Assembly (NCBI GenBank): GCA_030015575.1 | Contig: CM057338.1 | Span: 311,057,827 to 311,121,826 of the forward strand | Origin: Agapanthus africanus | Taxonomy: Eukaryota; Streptophyta; Magnoliopsida; Asparagales; Amaryllidaceae | DNA: 64,000 nucleotides | Direction: 5' to 3' | In this document: piece after piece, positions 22,731 through 33,437 of the stretch | How the letters are laid out: each line of letters opens with the position of its first letter | Position numbering within the stretch: the first letter of the stretch is position 1 | Program-made: the position numbers and the translations under genes | Notes under the pieces: model-generated | Seen by the model: the letters and a program-made list of their open reading frames with translations, nothing else | What the model was told of the DNA's origin: nothing | Database searches by the model: none

Positions 22731-25700
22731 CTAGTACGAGGCAAGCCGACTTTCAAGCTCCTTTTTGGTAACTTTATAAGTTTCGACCATTTCACGAGTA
22801 AAAATGACGGCTTTATCAATGGCTACCACCTCCCTGATAGCTTCTTGAAGCACCCGCCAAAGTTCATACTCCCGAGTGGTCTTGGCCGTAAGATTAGCTT
22901 GAAGTTCCTCCAGCGCAGTTGAAGCCGGCTTCCTCTCTGAAAATTTTCGGCTGAGCCTCTTCTCGCATGGCAGCATATTTGCGGCGCACTGTTCGATTAG
23001 CCCCCGCAAGCTCACCTTTGCAGCCACAACCTCTGAAGGAAGGCGCGTACATTCAAGACTATTCAAACAAGCCTCCACCCGACGACAAAACTCAACCCAT
23101 ACTTGTACCAATGTTTCGCTATGGTAAGCAGCAAGAAATAGAAGAGAACGGTTGGCTTCGGCAGCAAATTCTTCGGCCGTGATCAAGCTACCAGCACGAA
23201 GGTCTTCGATCAGAGCTGACAAAGAGTGAAGGCCTAGTTTTGCCATCCGTTCAGAGGCACGTAGAGCATAGGGGCCGGACGGCATGACGATGCGAGATTC
23301 CAGCGTGGTAAGAACTAGCAAAGCTGTTAAGATTTATAAACATTCAGGGAGACTTGCAAGCAAAGTGTACATGGAACAACGTCGAAACTTTACTTATCCA
23401 CAGTCATGCAAGAAGGGTCCAAAAGATCCCTAGGCCCGTCAAGAATCTCAACTTTATCATCGGCTTCCAGAACTGCAGAAGACATCAGTATCGTTATATG
23501 AAATAATAATAATGCCATGAGAAGAAATCAAATAACACTAATCTTTCCCGGAAGATAAAACGATGCGTTGAGGGGATATTGCCTGCGGAACAGCCATCTC
23601 TTGCAGACGCTGAAAAGACTTCCTGGGAGACAGGTCCGCGATGGACGCCGCCAATCCTCGTAGCTCTGAAAAGACAGAAAGGTTCAGATGATGGAGAGAT
23701 TATTAAAACAAAATATAGAAGGCTACCTTCGATACTCCTCCTACTCTGGACTGGAGGGATAGCAGCTTCAGCGGCCTCCTCCATGCCCCCAGGCACATCA
23801 TCGGGGACATGGGCCGGTATAACAACTTCCAATTGAGGAGCAGTGGCCACCGCTGCGGGCTCCAATGAAAAGACGGTGGCCTAGACTACCTGTCCCATAG
23901 TCTCCAGGCCATCCCCAGAAAGATCCATTGAATCCATGGCCAATGAAGATGCCTCTTCCGGGAGAGCGAGCATCAGGGGAATGGAAATTACCAATGGGAG
24001 CTCCGTGGCAGGAAGAACAGCTGTATCGACCCCCTCCACACTTACTAGTGTCTCATCGGGGATATTTACAGAATCCATAGTCAAGACGCGACTCGAACTC
24101 AGATCCTTTGCCATTGCCGAAGTCCCTGCAAAGTTTTCGCGAAGATAAGGATATATATATATATAAAGCAGTGCAAAATACTGCAAAAAGATATATAAAT
24201 ATACCAATGTGCAAAGGAGCTTCTAATATAGCTTTTTCAAGCCGACGTTCCTTCCTGAGGAAGTATGCTCGCCGGGATTCGAGGGTAGACTCATGGCCGC
24301 CAGTCCACAACGACAGCGCATCTTCGACATCGGCCGAGATAGGCTGCTTAAGGACTATCTCGCCTCTCTCTTCCAAAGGGCCTATAAATATCCGCCGTAT
24401 CGATGGAGGATCTTCGTAGAAGATGACGGCAGGATAAGACCTTTTCGGGACCTTTAGATTCTCAGTTTCATCCTGAGAGCGTCTTATAGCCTCAGCCAAT
24501 TGTGCGGATTCCTCGGCAGATGAACCCGGAAAAAGAAGACCACCATCCGGCTCTTGCATAGCTAGTGGTTCATCTTGAAAGATAGGCTCTGATTCCACTA
24601 AAAAGTCAAATAGATTGGTGGCCGTCTTCCTTCGCCTCTTTGACCCAGAACTAATACCAGAAGACGATCGCTTCTTTCCCCTCGGTGCTTTGCTGCGGCG
24701 TTGACCCACTTCGCCTTCAGTATCCTCTCTCGGCGGTGCTACTGATGAAGATACTGCCATCGCTGACGCCGCAGCCGATGAAACTGCTACCGGCGCCTTA
24801 TCAGAAGCCCTTGCCTGAGCTCTAGTGCACATTGGCATACCAACTGTCGGAGTCAAGTACACACCCGCCGCCTCAGGAATGAGTACGGTACCATTATCCC
24901 TCAAGGGAGGGCGAACCATTGTCCGCGGTCGCGGTGGGACTCCCGTAGCCTGGAGCGGGGCGGGAGCTCTAAGTCCAAAAAGTATCCTCCTCTCCTCAGC
25001 AATGATTGGACTAATCCGGTGGCGATACCAACCCTGAAAGCCCCCATACACCTCGGAATGTAGTCGGCCTCGGGGATCATGAAATGAGAACCGGTGTTCA
25101 ACCTCATGAAATGGTGGGTGGCATCACGAACAGTTTCCAAAGAAGGGCTGGGCTCCACTGTGAACGCCTCAAAGGGGACACCCTGGTTATATCTCAGTTG
25201 CCTGGCAAAGTGGTGTGGATTGTACCGTATGAAAAAAGCCGCATTGTTTCGACGGAACACCAGATAACCGGGTCTGATCGAGTACAAGTGCATGGCTTCC
25301 TTGGGCTTCAAGGAGGGTGCTCCCTCTTTCGACAAGTCAAACAACTGTTGAATAGGTCCCGAAGGAGTAGAGAGGATTCGATCACTAAATACCATTCCGC
25401 CTTCGTTGGCATACGGATTGAGCAGCACACGAAGAGCCCCTAATTGAGTCGGGTCAGGAGCAGAAGCGTCCACCAACCTCATGAGCCGCGGAAAGGTATA
25501 ACCATCATAAAAGCTGGGTCTCTGGTGCGTGGCAAATTCCCTTAGCACATGCATCTCAATCTATGACGTAAAGTAATGAAGAGAGAAACTCACTACGTTC
25601 ACGCCTGGGGTTGAGGTATTAGCTGCAGTGCTTAGCCCATGGTACAGATGCGACAGCCCTGCAATACCCACGGCTAGTTGCGTCCCTTCGGCGATGCGAT

Positions 25701-26810
25701 GAGCAGGGTAAATGACCGAGGCTCTCATGAATCGATATTGCGTTGGAACGACAAACTAGCTGAGCCAAACGCTGATAAAGCTGATGAAGAAAGTTTCTTC
25801 ATCCATGCCAGGAGCTGCGATCGACTCGAAAGGTACAGCTGACAAGACTGGAATGTAGAATTGGGACAAATCCTATTCTCTAGCCGGTAACCTATTTAAA
25901 CCAAACCCGAAGGGGTCGTTGATATTCACGAACATCGGAGCCGCCTTTGATAGAACGTCTCCACGAAGGAAGCAGGCGATAAAGCTTTTAAAAGTGACGC
26001 CATGTTCTTCTGACTCCGTGAACAGCTTCTCAAAAATCCCCAGCGTCTTGATTAGACTCGGGTACTTGTGACGGACGGCATTTTCAGTCGACAAGCCGTC
26101 AAGCGTAGCAGGCATAGTCTCGAAGGCATACTCGTCAGAGGGCAACAATTCTTTGTAAAGCGCTCCCCTGATCGGTAAACCCGAGATCTCACGAAACTCT
26201 TCCAAAGAGATCGAAACTTCGCGGTCCCCTAACAAGAAAGTATTGGTGGGAAGATTCCACTGATTTAGGAAAGCTTTGACCCACCATACATAAGGAGATT
26301 GATAATGGAAGAGGGAAGCATACACCGCCTGGTAAAACTCGACCCTCTGCAGTCGCGCACGATGAGCGGACAAGATGTAACGAGCCCAGAGAAGATAGCC
26401 CGTCAGATGGCGAGGGGTAAGCCATATCTTGTAAACTTGTCTCCAAGGCTGGGCTTCACTTTGGCAGATACGACACCCTAAGATATCTATGGCCGGCACA
26501 GGCTGATTTGGTATCCCAGTTGTCGACGGCTCGAACCGGCCGGTAGGAGTCCAATCTGCCACCTCTACAGCAAAAGCAGTCCGCAGACGGTCCATCAGCA
26601 AGAATGGGCGGATAGGCTCTGTTGGTACCTCGCAAAGAAAGCTTCAACTACCGCGGATGATATGACCATATTAGGCCCCCCATAAAAGTAAATTGGTGCA
26701 ATCCGGGTCATGAGCCCTGATCATCGCCATCACTTCTTCATCCGACGGTGATTAAGGAAAAGCCGCCTCCGAGCGAGTAAAGGGAAAGTATGGAAGAGAA
26801 ACAATTGTTC
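22731..26810 (-). pseudogene. Antisense extra gene of the Tat-clade element, plant-mobile-domain type
   Basis: Long open stretches run on the minus strand from 26810 down to 22731. The upstream part (26601-25873) carries WLTPRHLTGYLLWARYILS, then WVKAFLNQWNLPTNTFLLGD and REVSISLEEFREISGLPI. This is the aminotransferase-like plant mobile domain known from antisense ORFs of Tat elements. The middle (25554-24053) shares the LRLPPRSR-type linkers and a basic, nuclear-signal-like patch (GKKRSSSGISSGSKRRRK near 24650). The last part (23321-22731) looks helical or coiled-coil. The gene is broken in several places. Its role in the element life cycle is unknown. Confidence 0.8.
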
Positions 26811-27422
26811 CTGAAATAAAGAAAAGGGAAACTGTTAGTGAATCCCACACATGTATATATATTTATAAATATATATATGTAAAAAGACGGTGGAAGAAAA
26901 TGACAAACAACTTATTTTATGGGACCATTGGTTACAAAACATATGGGCCCCACAAAATCAGTATGGCGGCTCACTAATAATGAGGCTGAGCAATCATCAT
27001 GAGAAAAAAAAGGAAGATTCTCAATAAATTCAAATGACTCTGCACATTCCCCCAAAGAGAAAACCCATTACAGAAACTCTGTGCAAATCGAGAAGGATCT
27101 CTACAAGAACAACTCAGGATGAAAAATCCCAAGAAATCTTCTTTTAAGAACTAAGTTTTTAGAGGAATTTAATTCCTTTTGAACAGAGGAATTGAACTCC
27201 CTGAAAAATTTTCATGGAATTAAATTCCAGAAGGAGGACAAGTATCATTGTCAATCCCCTAAGATCAGAGAAACCTTATGCAAAAGGGGTTTATTATTTA
27301 AAGATTGGACATTCTTAAAGAACTTGGAAAGATGGGTTTTTGTTAAAGGGAGAAACCCTTGGTGTGGATTTAAAATCCAAAGAAAATTTCTACAAGAAGT
27401 TTCGCGGTCGTTCAAGATCCTT

Positions 27423-27578
27423 ACCTGAAAGGGGGAATCTTTTGTTAACAGAGTTAAACTCTGAAAAATTTTGGAACAGAGAACTGAGATCTGAGAAGGA
27501 GAATTAAATTCTGAAGGTAAGAACAAGGAAGAAGATGAAAGAGTGGAGGCGCTTCTGAAGAGACCCCTGCATTTATAG
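27423..27578 (-). promoter_or_regulatory. Promoter, leader exon and splice donor of the antisense gene
   Basis: On the minus strand a TATA box CTATAAATGCAGGG (27578 down to 27565) is followed by a pyrimidine-rich leader. The leader ends at a consensus donor, TTTCAG/GTAAGG (GT at 27424-27423). A matching acceptor TTTATTTCAG/GAAC lies at 26811, just before the plant-mobile-domain region. This implies one leader intron of about 610 bp. It is a prediction from signals only. Confidence 0.55.
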
Positions 27579-27654
27579 GATGTGATGGGAAACGGTTCAT
27601 CTACCCCCTTCCCAGGCAGATCCAATGGCCACAAAAGTTACAGCGTTACACTCA

Positions 27655-29485
27655 CGGGCAAACACGTGAGAACAACACTGTGGGGGCATTTGTTCCCTCA
27701 TAAAATACAAGGAAAAACCCCAATGGGTAATCACGTGCGCACACGTGATCGGGGGTCACGTGCCGACACGTGATGGCTTCCTGAGGGCTCTGAAATGATA
27801 AGAATTGAATCTTAATCAAATGGGTCACGTGCCCACACGTGATGGGTCTTTAAACCCACTGAAAATAATTAAAGGTATAATAAAACAACAAGGAAAAACC
27901 CCAATAGGGCATCACGTGCCCACATGTGACCAAGAGTCATGTGCTGACACGTGATAATTTCTGAGTTCTTTAAAATAACAGAATTAAATTCTGGTTAAAT
28001 GCTTAATCCATGGGTCATGTGCCACCACGTGATGGGGTCTTAAAAACTCTTTGAGATGAAGGAAAGAAAACCCTAAATGGGGCATCACGTGCCCACACGT
28101 GATAGGGGGTCACGTGCCAGCACGTGATGGGTTCCTAAAGATCTCTGAACTAATAGAATGGTCAATCAGTGGGGTCACATGCTAACACGTGATAGGCTTT
28201 TAAACCTTCTGAACTAATAGATTTAAATTCTAATTAAGGGAAATCAAAAACCCTAATTGGAAAAATATTTCCCAAGATCTTTCCAAACAAAAAAATTGCG
28301 CTCTGTAAAGCGGAGCACCGTTGGATTAAAAATCCAATGGTGATTAAAAATCACCAATTTACAGAAAGATTCTATACAAGGAAAGATTTTCCTGAAATTT
28401 GCCAGGAATAACAGATAAAATAACTTTTGGATTAAAAATCTAATGGTGAATAAAATTCACTGAGTGATCTAAAAGATCATGTTGGTTACAAAATCAATTA
28501 AAATCTTTCAATAAAAGATTGACTAAACAAACTGATTCTTTTCTTTCTCCTATAAATAGAAGCTAAGAAGAAGAGAAAAAAAAAGAGACAACAACAACAG
28601 AGAGAAAAAAAGAAGAGAATTTAATTCTCCAGAGAGAAAAAAATATTTCCTTAGAAGAGAAAGAAACCCTAGGTGAGAAAGGGAAAGAGATCATAAGCTC
28701 CAAAAAACAAAAAGAGAATTTAATTCTCAAACTAAGATTTTAACTCTTTTGAATAAGAACTTAGTTTTTCCTCTGGTTGAAAATCTGCAGAAGTAGATCT
28801 CCCCATAAGTTGAGAATTTAATTCTCATCGGGGAGATTCTGCCATGCAGATCCAAAACTTAGAGGGAGAATTGAGTTTAAAGAATTTAATTCTTCCAAAT
28901 ACATGGAAATTTAATTTCTCTAAATAAAATTAGGGTTTAACCCTATAAAAAAATTTAATTCTTCCAAACACATAGGAATCTAATTCCTCTAAATAAATTA
29001 GGGTTCAACCCTACAAAAGAATTTAATTCTTAAATAAGAGACTTAAACTTTTCATGCACGTAAAAGCATCAGTACCAACCTGATCACGCGTGTCCACGTG
29101 ACTCCCCTCCTCAGTGATCAAAAGAAAACGAATGAAATTAGGTCACGCGCTCCCACGTGACCCTTAGATAAATTCCTCAAATTAGAGAGAACAAAGCAAA
29201 GGCAAAACAGACTTTGGGCGCCCTCACGTGTCCCCACATGACCCCTAACAAATCTTGTTAATATACAGTGCATGGGTGCCCATCACGTGCCCACACGTGA
29301 TGGCCATGAAGACTAAAAGTGTTTAACACTTATTTGAATATTTTGAGAATAAAATAAAGGAATCTTGGCCCAATCCTAGGGTGCCTCGCATGTCCTCGCG
29401 TGAGCGCCTCATTTTTCTAGTGTTTAACACTATTTTAAGCACTGCATCCTTAGTGTTTAATACTATTTTAAATGCATCACGTGGG
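27655..29485 (+). repeat. Array of paired G-boxes, TCACGTGCCCACACGTGA type
   Basis: At least a dozen units place two CACGTG cores back to back 4-6 bp apart, so each unit is an inverted repeat. Examples are at about 27731, 27756, 27825, 27911, 28083, 28108 and 29282, with weaker ones at 28013, 28171, 29080, 29141, 29224 and 29476. CACGTG is the core bound by plant bZIP and bHLH factors. The units are spread between coding-free AT-rich sequence and absent from the LTRs. Confidence 0.75.
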
Positions 29486-29689
29486 AACACGCTAGTGTTT
29501 AACACTATTTTCAAATAGTCTTAGCCCAAATTGGCTAAGTCTTCCAGAGGCAAGACTCCCCTTTTGACTAAGCCTCAAATATACCCTTGTCTTCCAAGAT
29601 TGATCATCTCATATGGCATATGAGTGCTTAGCACTCAATAAAAGATAAAAATATGGTCAGAACCCAGACCCTTGCTTAGCATTGCTAAA

Positions 29690-29701
29690 TAATGGGGGGG
29701 C
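29690..29701 (+). other. Polypurine tract of the Tat-clade element
   Basis: AATGGGGGGGC lies directly against the TG start of the 3' LTR (29702), the expected place for the plus-strand primer. Confidence 0.7.
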
Positions 29702-30746
29702 TGAGCCCAGACAAATGTTCAACAGTCCAAACAAAGGTCCAACATTTTAAATCTAATTGGACTTAGCCCAAGTTGGCCATAAGTCCTCAATTCAGATTTA
29801 ACTAAGCCCATATGCTCATAATCTAATTAATTGATCTTAGTAGCAAATTGGACTACAGATTTCCCAATCAACATTGGTTCAAGGGTACATCTCTTCACTC
29901 CTTTGATATTTATCGTTGTAATCCTTCAACGTCTTCAGAGAGGTGACGGGTCCCGATAACCAATCATTCCATGGACTGTGGGGTCCTTAAACTCACGAAC
30001 TATGATGTCCTTAAACTTTATAGACTATAATGTCTTTAAACTACGGACTGTGGGGTCCTTAAGCTCATGGACTATGATGTCCTTAACCTTTACAGACTAT
30101 GATGTCTTTAAATTGGACCGTAATGTCCTTAAACTAACGTTGGACCATAATGTCCTTAAACTAACAATAGACCGCAATGTCCCTAAACTAAACAATAGAG
30201 CCCAAATGCTCTTTTGTCGGATCTAAACGATCCCGTTAAGTTGATCTTAGTCTGAAATTAGACTAACGTATTCTTAACAAATGTTTAAGTCGATCTTAGT
30301 CTCAAATGAGACTAACGTATTTTTAAACTCAACCCCCAAACCCAAATCTAAGAAGATACGGATTTGGACTAATCCACGCCCTACGGGCGACAACATAAAT
30401 TAGTCTCCATATAGAATCCACGGGCAACCAAAAACAAAACAAACACATACAACATGAAGTGACCATCTGGAGAAGGAGAAAGTGGTTAACGCGATGCGGT
30501 AGCATAATTAACTGCAGGGGCTTGCGCCTGCAGGGAAGAGCGTCCCCATAATCTAAAACCCCTCAACGAGGGGGAATCTGACGAAGTTTGCTACATCGGC
30601 CGCATCCGTTTAAACCTTCGATACATGGTGTCATAAATCAACTTGGCATCTTCGGAGAGGTGGAAGGATAGCACCAATTAGCATATGCCCCCAAATTCAG
30701 GCAAGACGAACCTACGCAGTTCCGTCTCTGTATTCGGAGGAGAACA
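29702..30746 (+). repeat. 3' LTR of the Tat-clade element
   Basis: It starts TGAGCCCAGACAAATG after the polypurine tract and ends GGAGGAGAACA, matching the 5' LTR end at 1046. Length is 1045 bp. It carries the minisatellite at 29970-30200. Confidence 0.92.
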
Positions 30747-30823
30747 AAACCCAACTAGCATCTGCCCCCAAATTCAGGCAATACGATCCATTCCGGTTTC
30801 GTCTCTGTTTTCGGCGATAAACA
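30747..30823 (+). repeat. Second, diverged copy of the LTR end
   Basis: This 77-bp stretch matches the last 77 bp of the LTR (30670-30746) at roughly 75% by eye. It shares AGCATCTGCCCCCAAATTCA and a CTCTGT(T/A)TTCGG...AACA end. It stops exactly where TNP2 sequence of CACTA-A resumes at 30824. No such second copy follows the 5' LTR, where the primer site begins at once. Confidence 0.75.
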
Positions 30824-31172
30824 GGCAGCAAAATCATTAATAGTCTATAACAAAGCAATCCGCGTCTGAAAAAATTATTTACCATCTGGGTCAAAGATTC
30901 TCACGCCAGATTCCCACAGCAACTTTAACTCGTCGATCAAGGGTTGAAAGTACACATCGATATTTTTTCCACGAGAAGAGGGGCCGTCGATTAAAAGCGC
31001 TAATATAAAATAAGACCGTGTCATAACCCTCCATGGCGGCAGGTTGTATATAGTCAGCACAACAGGCCAAGTACTGTGAGTACGCCCGCTGCGAACCATA
31101 CCAAATGGACTGAAATCGTCTCTCACAATTACCAGCCTAACGTTATGAGGGTCTGCCTTGAATGAAAGATGT
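30824..31172 (-). pseudogene. TNP2-type transposase of CACTA-A, core start
   Basis: The minus strand continues TNP2 with SFKADPHNVRLVIVRDDF, then STWPVVLTIYNLPPWRVM and YFILALLIDGPSSRGKNID, the conserved start of the Transposase_21 core. It ends at about 30824 in a diverged TINDF motif. At least three in-frame stops are present. The Tat element adjoins here, so the rest of the core is outside the window. Confidence 0.88.
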
Positions 31173-33432
31173 TGTCATGCCCCGCTTCCCAAAATATGTA
31201 AATACGGTACGTGACAGAGCCAACCATGCTACCTATGGTTATGAATAATCCCTCCATAGTCACATTACGGTTGTCAATCGGATATCAAGAACAGTAGAAT
31301 AAAATCTAACTGACACATGTCCATCTGCCACAACAAATAAAATCAAGAAATGCATAAAGAGGAAACGAATCAAGATCCAATAAACAATAGTATCTAAATC
31401 ACGTCCCAATATGGGCTCACATCAATAGAAATAAAACTACGGAAATAAGTAAACTAAGCGTCTCAAAAAAATACATCTAGCTCCTCACTGCTCGGCTTGC
31501 TTGCTGAAAATACTCCTGATCTGCCTGCGATAATATAAGAGGAACTGGGCCATACAAAACCCAGACATCAGTGCGTCATAAATATCAAAATAATAGTGAT
31601 AACTATGATAGGATGCCATGATTAAATAAGAATGTAAATAATAAACACAGATATAAACAGTGAGCTGTATGTATGTCATGTGTATCCTAAAATCTGTGCT
31701 TCTAGGTTATCTATTCTAGAAGTCTTTGAAACCAATTAATATAATTCTCATCGTAACTCAACAGTATATATCCCGTTCAAAACCCCACGAGACCACGGCA
31801 CAATATATCCCGTTCATACCCCCACGAGACCACGACACAATAAACAATGATTATTCCGTTCACGCCCGGGATCACGGCAAAAAATAATAATATCCTCTTG
31901 AGTTACGTTTCGGTTATATTCTTGATTTTCCCTTTTCTCCCAGGTTTTGAGTATTCAAGTCGGGTATTGATGATATAAACTAATGCCAACATAGGATCAA
32001 GCATGTACAGGTCTTGTTTATGCAGACAACAAGGCACGTCCGTCAGGACAACAAATAAGGATTGTTGGCATTAGCAATAAGATCCAAATAACAAGTCTGG
32101 TAGTGTGTCGTGAACATATTATATAATGTATATTAACCAGAATAGATACCAATGTAAAACTGAAATCAATATCGAACCACGGTAAACACAACAAATGCCA
32201 AGATACATATGTATTTCTCTGTAATAACCATTATACGTCCATTACCATATATACTGCAAACCAGATAACATATTGAACTGATATAATAGTATGATAATAT
32301 TGTGATGATCCGGCATGCAACTAAATAACCCATTATCGGTACGGATACTATAAAACTGTAAATCGGTAATTTCTGTTGAATAGTAAAACACATGCACTGT
32401 AATTTATCAAATAAATATTGATATAATAAAATAGCATGTTGCAAGTTTAGAACTTGCCTGGTCGAATCTCACGTCGAGATACGGATTTTCCGAACGACGA
32501 CGATATCCGAAATCACGACGTAAATACAACCTTGCCCACAAATGACTGTGTAAAGTTCTGGGGTAGCCGCTGATGCTTTGTGGAATTTCCAGAGGCTGGT
32601 GTTCAGGGTCGGAAGCGACGGCGACAAGTCGGGATGACGAGGGCATAGGTTAAGGTTCGCGGGAGGAGACGGGGACAAGAAGACGAGGAAGAGAGAGTGT
32701 TTTAGGATTTTATTATATAGTATAATATATATATGTATATATATATATATATTATAAAGAGAGGGAGAAGAGGTAGTGAGAGGGGATAAAGAGAGAGAGA
32801 AGGATGTTTTATTAAAAAATAATTAAAATTTAAAATATTATAACTCTTAAATATATATTATAGTTATAAGAAATATTATATATATATGGTATGATTTTAT
32901 AGATAGTACCGAATCTCTCCAAATATTACCCGTTTCTCTCTAAAAAACTAGTTTTTAAATATGAAGAGTATACGTAAGGATTTAAACAATGATACAATAT
33001 CCTGTAATTAAAAACATATACCCTTAAACAGAGATCTACGTAAATATACGTAGCAATCCAATAATCGGTCTGTCTAACGCTTAAAATACAAACATGATAT
33101 ATGGGCGCAACCACCTAATATAGGGTATTTTGCAATGCAAGGTTAGATGGGAAAATATATTATTTAGTTTTATATTGTATTATAAAAATATATGTAGATT
33201 CTAAAAATATTATATGTGTATGAATATAATCTAGATTTGCATGGATACACTGTACTAGCAAATATTTGATGTAATTTCAAACTATGTTGGATTTCAAACA
33301 TGCGGATCGGGTCGGATAATAACCACAGCTACTAATTGCATCATTCGGAACCCAAAAATGATCATTATAAAGAATTTTGCCGCAAGATTTGAATACCCCA
33401 AATATATAGTATAACAGTGCAAGGGTGTTATA
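31173..33432 (-). mobile_element. Solo LTR of a Ty3/gypsy (chromovirus-like) element inside TNP2
   Basis: The target duplication GATGT stands at 31168-31172 and 33433-33437. Counted once, TNP2 reading is continuous across the site. Read on minus, the LTR runs from TATAACACCCTTGCACTG (ancestral TG) to GGGGCATGACA, the usual end pattern of Del/Tekay-type LTRs. A long TA-rich TATA region lies at about 32705-32755 upstream of a C-rich leader. No internal coding part or second LTR remains, so it is a solo LTR left by recombination. Confidence 0.85.
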
Positions 33433-33437
33433 GATGT

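Larger units (their letters stand above)
26830..29690 (+). other. Non-coding 3' region of the Tat-clade element with serial short palindromes
   Basis: No protein domain is seen. The region is a chain of small hairpin-forming words with AT-rich loops, such as TTGGATTAAAAATCCAA, GGTGATTAAAAATCACC, GTGAATAAAATTCAC and GAGAATTTAATTCTC, especially at 27150-27260, 28310-28480 and 28700-29040. A sense-strand TATA-like box, CCTATAAATAGAAG, lies at 28550-28563 and is followed by an AG/CAA-rich leader-like stretch. The part at 28740-28960 is about 85-90% identical by eye to the tandem unit inside CACTA-B (42308-43860). Confidence 0.7.
1..30746 (+). mobile_element. Giant Ty3/gypsy LTR retrotransposon, Tat clade (Ogre/Retand-like)
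   Basis: Two matching LTRs (1-1046, lacking about the first 26 bp, and 29702-30746) enclose a primer site, gag, protease, RT, RNase H and integrase regions in Ty3/gypsy order. The clade call rests on the very long body (about 20.5 kb without the nested insert), a second RNase H region, a minisatellite-rich 3' region and an antisense extra gene between pol and the 3' LTR. These traits are known from the Tat clade. The coding part is broken, with well over a dozen breaks plus a 10.3-kb Copia insertion in integrase. LTRs differ by roughly 5-6% by eye. At an assumed 1.3e-8 substitutions per site per year this is about 2 million years. The element lies in the TNP2 gene of CACTA-A. Confidence 0.93.

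Noticed and set aside
30866-30900. Splice donor GGTAAATAA in the TNP2 piece of CACTA-A
   Set aside because: TNP2 similarity continues past it (TRIALL...TINDF), so the GT lies in coding sequence that has decayed.
32407-32646. 79-residue minus-strand open frame in the solo LTR
   Set aside because: It lies in the LTR leader downstream of the TATA region and has no domain; there is no sign of selection visible in one copy.
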